DNA from: Achatina immaculata
Taxonomy: Eukaryota; Mollusca; Gastropoda; Stylommatophora; Achatinidae
Length of the DNA stretch: 64,000 nt
Direction: 5' to 3'
Assembly: GCA_009760885.1 (NCBI GenBank)
Contig: CM019701.1
Span: 32,750,697 to 32,814,696 of the forward strand
Position numbers and translations under genes: made by a program. The notes under the pieces were generated by a model. It saw only the letters and a list, made by a program, of their open reading frames with translations, was not told where the DNA came from and did no database searches. This document shows positions 13,701 to 25,700 of this stretch, piece after piece. Each line of letters begins with the position of its first letter. The stretch's first letter is position 1.

Positions 13701-16700
13701 ATTTGCCCGAGCATTCGATTGTCAGTCATGGTGTTTCATGGTGTTTCATGGTGTTTCATGGTGTGTAAAGTGCAAAGGCAGAAAGTTTGAGACCCCAGTA
13801 TCTGTGTTTTAACCAGCCTAGTTGTATCTAGACCAACAAGCAGTAGTAAGAATAAATGGTGAAACAACAACTTGGTTTGACATAAAACAAGGGGTCCATC
13901 AGGGGTGCATATCGTCGCCTTACTTATTAACTTGTATACTGAAAATATAATGAGGAATTTTAGAGAAGATATAGACAAAGAATATTACGATGCCATAACA
14001 ATTGGAGGTTATGAAATACCAGAGATTAGATATACTGATGACACAGTATTTACTGTCCACAACATAAAAAGGAATGGAAAAATTATGTCAGTCCGTAGGA
14101 ACAGTGAAGAGCAAAACCTCTATCTTAATGCGAAGAAAACTAAAGTGATAACAACTGACGAAACAAACAAGGCAGCTGAAATATGTATCAGTGAGGAAAA
14201 AATGGAAGAAGAGGAGAGTTTTGAATATCTTGGATCACTACTAACAAATAATGGAGATACAATGAGAGAAATTAAAAGGAGGACATTTATCGCTCTTCAG
14301 AAAGTAAAACAACTAAAAAATCTGTGGAGAGGAGCAGACATAATCACAAAAATAAGATTTTTAAGGGCATGCATCTTTCCCATCACAACATATGCCTTTG
14401 AGACCTGGACACTTAACAAAACACATGAGAAACACATAAATGGCTTTGAGTGTAAATGCTACAGAAAAGTTCTTCAAATATCATTGACACAAAAAAGAAC
14501 AAATATATCCATACTACAAGAACTTAATGTTGAAGAAGGTTGGGTAGTAAAGAGGATTAAAGAGAGAATACTTAAATATTTTGGACACATTAAACGTTAT
14601 GATAATCTAGAGAAGACCATCTTGGAAGGGTACATAATGGTAAAAAGAAAGAGAGGAAGACCAAAGCGAAGATGGCTGCAAGACAGCGTTGATGATCTGC
14701 AAATGGACGCAGCAGCAGCAGGCCATCTTGCTCACAACCGAGAGGCCTACAGGAGTGCTGTTTGGGAGGCAAAGTTCCACAAGGGACATGCAAATGAATG
14801 AATGAATGAGTTGTTAAGATGAGTACCTGATATTCTTACATAATGAAAACTGCTAGTGAAATCAGAGAATGTCTGCCTGAAACACAGGGCACTGTAATAC
14901 ACACAAAACTCAGCTGTCAGTAAATTAAGTAATTAACAGAATTTACAAAAAGAAAATTCACACAACTGTACGAGGAAATACAGTGCATGAACACAAATAA
15001 CAACCAGCTCTTCTGTTTTTTAATGTTGTATCTATTACATTATTCTGCTAGACACTGAAATAAGTTACTTCAATGTACTTTTCTTCATTTTTAGAGAAGA
15101 CAATGGCAGTGAAAGAGGAAGCAACTGTGGATGAGATAGCAAGAGTGAGCTGCGTGGATCTGGATGAAGCCACTGTCAAAGGTACATGCTACTGTAATAA
15201 TGCATGAGTGTGGAGTGTACTGTGTGAATATGAGCAGACCCAGGAAATGATATCATAATATTATATGAAATCCTCACCAGTTGTTTCATCTCCACATTTA
15301 GTATGAGTGAAAAATGTGTCAGGTCTATGATGGAATGATTAAGTGAAACTTTATTCACCAATCTTCTAATTCTTTGCCACTGATCCTGTTTAGGACCATT
15401 TTTTTTTTTTTTTTTTACAAATTTTGCTCCATAAAATAATATGTGAATCCTTTCCTTATTTTTTTTTACAAACTTTATCCTGTTTATTTTTTGCATTTTG
15501 AAAATCTTTTTTGAAACTCTTCTGAAAATATTGATATGATAAATAAAAACAGAATTTCATTGATATATATTTTTAATATTGCTCAATTTACTAATCTGGT
15601 GGTACCAGGTTCAAGTCACAATAGTAGGATTTTTTTCTGGTACATAAACATTGTCAGCATTCCAGACAATGAGACACATCTTGTGCAACAGATCCATATC
15701 AATGGAAACAAGATTCAGAGTACTTAAATGTTACATCGAGTCAGTTTTGTTTTATGGATGTGAAGCATGGTCTATGAATAAGAGAGTACAGCGAGAAATG
15801 GAGGCCATGGAGATGTGGTTTATAAGAAGGATGTTGAAGGTACCATGGACAGCCAAGAAAACCAATGAAGAAGTCTTAAGAGAGGCTGGAGTTAAAAAGC
15901 AACTTATAGCAAAGATCGTAGGCAGACAAGCGAGATTTATAGGACATTTCCTGAGAAGAGGAAAATTGGAACACATTGTGGCAACTGGAAAAATTGAAGG
16001 AAGAAGAGACAGAGGAAGACAGAGAGAGAAGTTACTGGATGGGCTGCCAGTGTGGCTAGGAAGAAAGTCACTGGCGGATCTCATAATCAAGTCTAAAGTC
16101 AGGGAATTGTGGAGAGAAATGATCACCTACACCACGCAGCACTGGCACTTGAATTGAATTGAACACAAAAAGGCCTCAGGCTCCACTCAGCCTCTAAAAA
16201 TGGATACCAGAGAAATCTGGGAAGGTAAAAGCAGCCAGGCATAATACTCACCACTTTCACACTGTATCCCCAATATGGCTTAATGGCATGGAAATGGAAT
16301 TTTATTTTTTTTTTTTCTTTACATTTTTAATATAAACTTTTAAAGTCAAGTTTTGTTTTACAGGGTTGTCAACTTGCAAGTGGCCTGGTCGAGCACAGAC
16401 CATTAACAGAGATGGTATAACCTATTATGTAGATGGAGCTCATACCAAAGAAAGCATGGAGGTAGTTACCACAGAGATATAGATGCATGGTGTTTAGTCT
16501 TTACTAAGCTGTGAATTAAACTAATCTGATTTACAGGATTTTTTTTCTCAAGTTTATTAACAGGCATCCAACATGTTCATTTTATGCATCTGGTCAACGA
16601 TAGTCAAGAATGTGTTGAATATAATCATGAAAAATGTACCATTTTCAGTCTTTTGTAGAAAAACTTCATTAGTTATAATTTAAGCTAATCTCTTCTCTGC

Positions 16701-19700
16701 AAAAATTTGAAAGCGTCATTTTTGCCTTGTTATTTTTATCACATTCTAGACAATGCCATTTTTCCAGTCCTCATTCATTAATGTGACATATCCTTTCCAT
16801 AAATTTTTCCTCTCACAGCCTCCTTGAATGCTATATGGTCTTGCACAGGTCGACCAATATCTCGTAATGACATATTCAGACTTTCCATGATATCTTAACT
16901 TCACCTGCGACTAGGTCATCCCTTTTCTCTTTTGCTGGTCACATTATAAAAGATATTTCTGTTACTCAGTTTGCTTCCCATATCTTTTCCTTTTGGGTTC
17001 CTTTTTCCTTGAAATTTTAGGCTATGATCTTCATTTTTTTAGATTAAATGGTAGCTATATCAAGGAAAAGGAGACATGGAGAAGAACAACAGAGAGGATG
17101 TTGAGCATTGGAGGGCTCACCTGGGCAAGAGCAAAAAAAAAAGGCAAAGGAGAGGCATTTGTAGAAAAGCCTTGCAGAAGCCCCATGTGCCCTGGGCACT
17201 TAAGGTTCAGAGAGAGACAGAGAGAAAGAGAGACAGAGAGAGAGGGAAAGAGAGATCAAGGAATTCATAAGCTGGTCATGTGCTGAGAAGAAACAGCCAG
17301 AGAATCACAAACAAAGCTAACTTGGAACACAAAAAGCAGAAGAAAAAGAGATCGACCACATGAAACTCTAAGGAGGACATTTTTAAGAAAGGCCAGTTTA
17401 ATGGGAATGACATCCCTTGATGAGGTTGAAAAGCTCGCCGAAAACAGGAAATCTTGGCAAACTACCATGTGAGCCCTATGTGACATTTAATGGCACAGGA
17501 AGGATGTAAGATATCAAGGAATTGATTAATATTTGTTTTCATACTTCTAATGTCTGTTGTCATTTTACTCACTTCCTTGATCTGTCTTTGGTAGTTCAAT
17601 AGTGATAGATTATAGCTGTTTCTATAATGAAAGATTACGCCTGAATTTGATATTGTTATCCTTGTCTTCTCCGTACAGCTTTGTGCTTCCTGGTTTGCTG
17701 AAGCTGCAGATAAAGAGAAAAAAAATTTAGGGTAAGGCTTCTCTTCTCTGTACTTTTTAAAATTTTATCTCTCTCTCATTTTGCTTTGACATATGTATCT
17801 GATTCATTGTACCTTTCATTATCCACTATTCTCTGTAATGGTCTTTTCTGTCACATATTGTTTAGGTTTATGTTGCTGTCGCTTTATCACAATCAGAATG
17901 TTTTGATATCACATTTTTTAATGCAGTTGTAATAAATTGATTTATCTTGAAAATGGAGTGGGTTTTAGACCACTTCTCATCAATCTAAATCAGTCAGATA
18001 GGTATAAGGTCTTTGTATTAGTAAACTGTCCTAGCAGTCTGAGAATCTTTGTCTGCAAAAGAAGGCACTTTCAGGTACCTTGTACACATCAGTGTCAGTG
18101 CATTAAGGGAAAAATAGTTGACCAGAAGAATGAGTCTCATGCTTAAGACTAAATTCAGGCCCACAGTGTGTGGAAAAAAAAAAAATATATATGTGTGTGT
18201 GTGTTTTTCAAAAGCATTTTCTGGTGTCTCTCATTCTAAGCAAAGCTTCTCTATCCAAAATTAGGATCTCAAAGAAGAACTGCTATATTTTTACTATATC
18301 TCTTATCATTTTCACCAAATCTTTATCACATTTTATTTTTAGATTAAGTTAACAAATGCTTTCTCTCCATCACCCTTCATTCTTGTGTAGACCTATGCCA
18401 TATATTGCTTATGGAATTGGATTTGTAGAATTCCATAACTTATGAAACCATGAAATTCTTGCCAGGGTTAGGATCAGGGAATTACAAATGGACCAAAAAG
18501 TTGCCTTTACTTGGGGTGCCATGTTCTGTTGCCTGCAGTCTTGTCTCTTCCCTAAACAAATATATAATTTTTCTTTTGTATTTACCTGAGTGAAATTTCT
18601 TTGTCAGGTGTTCTTTCAAGTCTTACATCTTACACCCTCCCCCTGCCGTTAAACATCACACAAAACGTAGCATGGTAGTTTGCTAAGTTTTCCTGTTTTT
18701 GACGAGCTTTTCAATCTCATCAAGAGATTTTATGCCTACTAATTTGGCCTCTCTTAACAATGTCCTCTTTAGAGTTTCACGTGGTCAGCCTCTTTTTCTT
18801 TAGCCTGTTGTGTTCCACTTTAATAGCTTGTTTTGGGATTCTCTGACTGTTTCTTCTGATCACTCTACACTTCCTTAATTCCAGATAAAATCTTTCAGAT
18901 GAATGTGGAAAATGGCATTTGTAGAGTCTTTCTTGTCCATTATCACTTGAATTTTCTATCTCTGCTTCTATCATTTGATTCAATTTCTGTTCATTTTTAA
19001 AAACTGTATTAGGTCATCACATGAGTAAACATCCCTAGTGGCAGATATTGATCAAAATATTTAAGAATTAGTTTGTGCACATTTCTGTAGCTGTTTTTTT
19101 GTTATACAAGTGTTGCAGAGCAATAGGGGTTTGCCAGTTTCATTCTCTAACTTTCCTTGTCGCAAAAATGAACTGGACCATAAGCATCAATGTTCTTCCT
19201 CTTCTGCAGTCTCATGTTGCTAACCGTGGTCCACCAGCAGGAAAAAAATCATTGATACAACAGTTATCTTTTGTTAACACAACTGATAGTTTCAGTCTCG
19301 TCTTGTCTTGTCTCCTACGTCATATATCTTTCGGTTTTGAGGGGACAAACAGATTTGATAGGGCTAGACGATTTGCTTAATATAATGGGATATTTAATGC
19401 TTCTGCAATTTCTTCTCTGGGACTGGGTACATGGGACCCAGCTAGAAAATCTTGATTTTGCTGATGACATAACTCTTATCAGTAACAATGTGAATTACAT
19501 GCAAGAAAAAACAGATAGCCTGTCTTCACAGGCTAGCAAAATAGGACTTGAAATTAACAAGGACAAAACAAAAATAATGAAAAGTCCCATTAATCAAAAT
19601 GGAAAAATTCACATAGAAGGGACAGATATTGAAGAAGTCAATCAATTTGCATACCTTGGCAGTTACATAGACCAGGATGGTGACACCAGAAAGGAAGTTA

Positions 19701-22700
19701 GAATTTTAATTACAAAAGCAGCATCGATCTTCAAGAATCTTCAGAACATATGGCATTCAAAAGTTATAAGCACAAAAACCAAGTTAAGACTATTCAGTTC
19801 AAATGTGATATCAACCCTCATTTATGCATGCGAAAGCTGGAAAACAACTAAAGAAATAGAAAAGAAATTAGACTCTTTTGAAAACAAATGCTTAAGTAAA
19901 ATACTCGGCATCACGTGGAACGAATTCAAGAACAATGCAGAGATAAGACAGATGACAGAACAACAACCAATTTCATGGGTGATCAGGAAAAGGAGATGGA
20001 CATATGTTGGTCACTTGATGAGAAGAAACAATCAGATAATCCCAAAACAAGCTATAAAGTGTAAAACAACAGGCTAAAGCAAAAGAGGCAGACCGCATGA
20101 AACTCTGAAGAGGACAATGTTAAGAGAGGCCATATTAATAGACATAAAATCCCTTATGAGGTTGAAAGACTTGCTGAATACAGGAAAAATTGGCAAACTA
20201 CCTTGCGAGCCCTATGCGACGTTTAACGGCACGGAAAGGATATAAGATATATAAGATATAAGAATTTCCTCTCTCCATCTCAGCTCAGTTGTTTCTGGTA
20301 AGGCATACAAATTGACTTACATTTTACATCCTTCCTGTGCCGTTAAATGTCACATAGGGCTTACATAGTTGTTTGCCAAGTTTTCCTGTTCTCAGCGAGT
20401 CTTTCAACTTCATCAAGGGATGTTATGCCCGCTAAACTGGCTTCTCTTAATGATGTCCTCTTTAGAGTTTCACGAGGTCGACCTCTTTTTCTTCAGCCTG
20501 TTGTGCTCCACTTGATAGCTTGTTTTGGTATTCTCTGATTGTTTCTTCTCATCACATGGCCAACATATGTCCATCTTCTTTTTCTGATCACCCATGAGAC
20601 TGGTTGTTGTTTGCTCATCTGTCTTATCTCTGCGTTGTTCTTGAATTCGTTCCACTTTATACCAAGTATTTTCTTGAGGCATTTGTTTTCAAAAGAGTCT
20701 AATTTCTTGTCTATTTCTTTAGTTGATTTCCAGCTTTCACATGCATAAATGAGGGTGGATATCACATTTGAATTGAATAATTTTAACTTGGTTTTTATAC
20801 TTATAACTTTTTAATTCCGTATGTTCTCAATATTTTACAAATTGACTTACACAGTGTCAAATGGAGCATAAAGTAAGCAAGTTTGATTCATGTGCTGTGA
20901 CATCATGACACAGCATAAAAATTTAAAGCTGACATTTATGTTCTGCTCAGGGAGATGGGCTCCCCTGTGTTAAATTCTGCCCTCAAACCACAATTGACCC
21001 AGCAAGCCAACAGTGGATTTTTTACTGCTCATAGAAAACACAGGAAGAATAGATGGACTGATATAAACATTCAAAGTCTTAACTGGTGAAAAAGATTAGG
21101 CATTTTCACGAAATGTTTGAAATTAAAATTTAGGGAATAGAAAATTCTGAAAAAAAAATTTTTAAAGTTACATTTGCTCACTTGCATTTATTCATCTATT
21201 TGAGTTACTTAACAAATGATTCTATTTATCTCTCAAATTTCTGTTACCCATTAAAAAAATAACTTCCTGTAGAATCCAGTATATTTAATTCTTCATTTCC
21301 CTATTTTCTTTCATTTTCTTTCTTTTTTTGTCACAACAATTCATATTTTGATTGCTTTATGAAATTTATAAGCAATAAATTTAATACTTTAACTTATAAT
21401 TAACCAGAAGAAATTATATTTTCATAAATATCAGTAATGATTTAAATTTTTTATAATAATTCAGATCTTTTAGAAAACTTTTGACACAGGACTGAGACGT
21501 TTAAGAAATCTTTTACAAAATATTGGAAAGATTTGATGTCTTCATTCTCCTAATAGGAAGCATTTCTCCTGTTTGTTTTAACATTTCATTCCATGTTGGT
21601 TTTCCATTAATTTAGAATTTTCTAGCAGCTTTTAGATGGGCAAATAAATTATGTGGAAGTCACCTTTATATTTATTTTAGAATTGTGGTTAATGTGGTCA
21701 CAAGAATGTTTTGATGAAAATGTATAAAAGGAAAAAAGTAGGAACAGCTTTATTAGAGCACACAGTTGTAGTGTTCCGGTGTGAACCTTATCATACAAAA
21801 CACAGAGGACAAAGAAATAGAGAGAGAAGATTTCTTCATACTGTGTATTTTTGTCTGATTAAGGCTTGCACCGAAACATTACAACTGTGTGCTTATTAAG
21901 TAATAAAGCTGTTCCTACTTTTTTTCCTAGTTTATACATTTTGTTATCACAGCTTTATGACAGTGGCTTCGTGTACAGTTATATTCATTCATTCATTCAT
22001 TTGCATATCCCTTGCAGAACTTTGCCTCCCTAACCAGCACTCCTGTAGGCCTCTCGGTTGTAAGCAAGATGCCCTGCTACTGATGCATCCATTTGCAGAT
22101 CATCAATGATGTCTTGCAGCCATCTTCGCCTTGGTCTTCCTCTGTTTCTTTTTCCCATTATGTACCCTTCCAAGACAGTCTTCTCTAGATTATCATGATG
22201 TTTAATGTGTCCAAAATATTTCAATTTTCTCTCTTTAATCCTCTTTACTTCTTCAATATTAAGTTCTTGTAATATGGATATATTTGTTTTTTGTGTCAAT
22301 ATTTGGAGAACTCTTCTGTAGCATTTACATTCAAAGCCATTTATGTGTTTCTCAGCTGTTTTGTTAAGTGTCCAGGTCTCAAAGGCATATGTTGCGATGG
22401 GAAAGATACATGCCCTTAAAAATCTTAATTTTTGTGGTTCTGTCTGTTCCTCTCCACAGATTTTTTAGTTGTTTTACTTTCTGAAGAGTGATAGATGTCC
22501 TCCTTTTAATTTCTCTCATTGTATCTCCATTATTAGTTAGCAGTGATCCAAGATATTCAAAATTCTCCACTTCTTCCAGTTTTTCCTAGTTGTCATCATT
22601 TAGTTTTCTTTGCATTAAGATAGAGGTTTTGCTCTCGCTGTTCTTATGGACTGGCATATTAGTTTTTCCACTCCTTTTTGTTAAATAAGTAAGGTGACAA

Positions 22701-25700
22701 TATGCACCCCTGATGGACCCCTTGTTTTATGTCAAACCAAGTTGTTGTTTCACCATTTATTCTTACTGCTGCTTGTTGGTCTAGATACAGTAGTGATGTT
22801 AATTGTATCACATGTGTTGGAAATCCCATTTTTTTCCATTATTTCCCAAAGTTTCTGGTGTTGTACACAATCAAATGCCTTTGAGTAGTCTATAAAGGAT
22901 AAATATAGATTCATATTAAACTCTCTGCATTTCTCTATTATTAATCTTATATTAAATATATGATCTCTTGATCCTCTTCCTTGCCTGAAACCAGTTTGGA
23001 TCATATTGACTTCTTCTATTTTCTTATGAAGTCTACCAATTATGATTTTTAACAGAATTTTACTGGCATGACTAATCAGGACAACAGTTCTGTAGTTTGT
23101 GCATAATTTCAGGTTACCTTTTTTTTTGGCAGTGGTATGGATACAGTTCTTTTCCATTCTTTTGGCCAAATACCTGAATGCCATATCTTTTTACATAGTG
23201 CATGATAGATTGTTGCACATTCCTTTCCCCCTGCTTTAATAAGTTCAGCTATTATAACACATCCTGGTGATTACCATTTTTCAGATTCTTTATTGCCCAT
23301 AAAACTTCTATTGTCGGTTTGGGTTCTTTCTCCTCCAATAATAATTCACATGATGATTTCTGCTTTCACAGTCACTTGTTGCAAACATTCCTCTGCAATA
23401 TTCCTTCCATCTTTCTAGAATTTCCTGTCTCTGTCAAGGTATTCCCCATCTCGTTACAAATTACATTTAATTTAGGTATGGCATTTCTCGTCAATGTCTT
23501 CATTTCTTTAAACACTTCACTATCTCTTCCACACTTCTGATGTTCTTCTATTCTTTCACAACAATCGTGTATGTATTGTTTTTTTGTCTTTTCTTATGTT
23601 TCTTTGTATGTACTTTGTGAAAGATTTATATTCCTCTTTGTTGTTATTTGTCACTTTCCATTGCATCTTCATTTCTCTACATTGTTTTATGAGTTCTAGT
23701 GTGCCTGCTGTAATCCATCCATCTTTTGTTTACTGGAACCATGTCTTTAGCTGTTGTTATAAAGATATCTCTGGCCTGCGTAGCCATATCATCTGGTGTC
23801 ATCTCCTCCTGTACAGCCATCAGGATTTCAAAACAGTTCTTCACTTCTTTATCATATTGTTCTGGTATATTTGTAAGATCAAAGCGGAGTGGTCTTGATC
23901 CCATAACTGTCTTTTTTATCTTTATCTTCATGCCTGTTATTAATAACTCATGGTTCATGTCACAATCAGCACCTGGTAAAGTTTTTGCTGATGTTATACT
24001 TGATCTCCACCTTCTTTGCACTAAAATGTAATCCATTTGATTCTTGGTTTTCCCATTAGGTGATGTCCATGTGTAAAGTCTTCTTGGATGTTGTTTAAAA
24101 AGTGTGTTAGCAAACATTAGCTCATTTTCCATGCAAAACGCCATTAGATTGTCTCCTGCCTCATTTCTATGTCCTATGCTAAATTTTCCTACAACATGTC
24201 CTTCATCTTCTGTTCTTTCTTTACCAATCTTTGCATTAAAATCCCCCATTATTAATACAATATCATTTTTTCGTACCTGGTCTATCATCGTTTGCAGTGT
24301 GTTATAAAAGTCTTATACTTCCTCTTCTTCTCCTGCTGATGTATGTGCATATATATGGATGATTGTTACATTTCTAGGAGTGCCCTTAAGTCTGTTTGTG
24401 AGGATTCTGTCACTTACTGGATTGTAACCTAGTAATGCTTTTGATGTTGATTTGTCCAAGTAAAAAGCCACTCCATTCTTTCCTCCTAATTCTCCACCAG
24501 AGTATATAAAGATATTATCATTCTTGCTCTTAAAGTGTCCTGATCCTTTCCATCGATGTTCACAGATTCCCAAAATGTGTATCCCCATTCTTTTCATCTC
24601 ATCACTTATTATTTGATACTTTCCCTCATACATACTTCTTACATTCCATGTTCCTACTCTTATTTTTCTTTTAGTTTGATACAGGGGTTTTCCTTAGTAA
24701 CACTGTCAGGATTTTGTCTGTCATCACAATTACTAGTACTGAGCTCTGCTCACACTCTTCCCTAGTGTTAAAATTAGATCTATCTGGCCTGGGGGCCTCA
24801 CTACCAGATCTTTTTCCTATTTGACTTCCATGTTGCTGTTTGGGTTTAGTGGTATATTTCCAGAAGATAGTTTACCATTGCTTTCCTTCTGGGCAGTGAC
24901 TATACTAGTCAGTGATCGTAGCCACTGTCTCTGTATAGTTCTATACTTAGTTGTATATACACTAACCATTCATGTTTTGATCAAGTACCATATCACAGAA
25001 TATCTAATTTTCTTTCTTTTACTTCCCCCATGTTGTTGCAGTGGTAAAGTGGCCAGAGTTTTGGTGTTTTTTACTGCACCAGAGAGAGATCCTGAAGCTC
25101 TCGTCTATCCTCTCAAGGCAAGTCAGGGATATAAAATTGATACTCTAACACTTTATCATCCTAGAAATGTGTAGAACTTTATCATCCTAGAAATGTGCTT
25201 TAGCAGAACTAAAAATTCTTTGAAGCATTCCATTTGAAGCTGAGTCCTGCCTGATGGATGGTAAGTGAATGAAGATGAGCACTCTAGATGAGAGAAATAG
25301 CTCATACTTAAAAAATGACAGTGTCACAGAGGTGTAGTGCTCAGCAAGTCCATGGCTAAATTTTGCGCTCGTGTGAAATTTTTTTTGGACTGATCAGCAC
25401 AGTGGGCACCTGGTGTTTCTCTAGGAAAACAAAGGTAGTGAGGGCATGTGCTGGTATCTCCACCTCAAATGCTGTAGCAGGCTAGAAACATGAAGGCACT
25501 AACACTTCACACTCCAGTGGCATGCTAATGCCATGTGATATAGATTTCTTTTTTAGGCATTCACTGTGAAGAATAACATCTTGGTGACAATAACAAATAC
25601 TTATGTGAACTGCTTATAACTATTTGAAAACTCAAATAATAATATCTCAGAAGCAGATTATATTGTGACTTATTTCACTTATGGTAAATGAAAACTTTCT

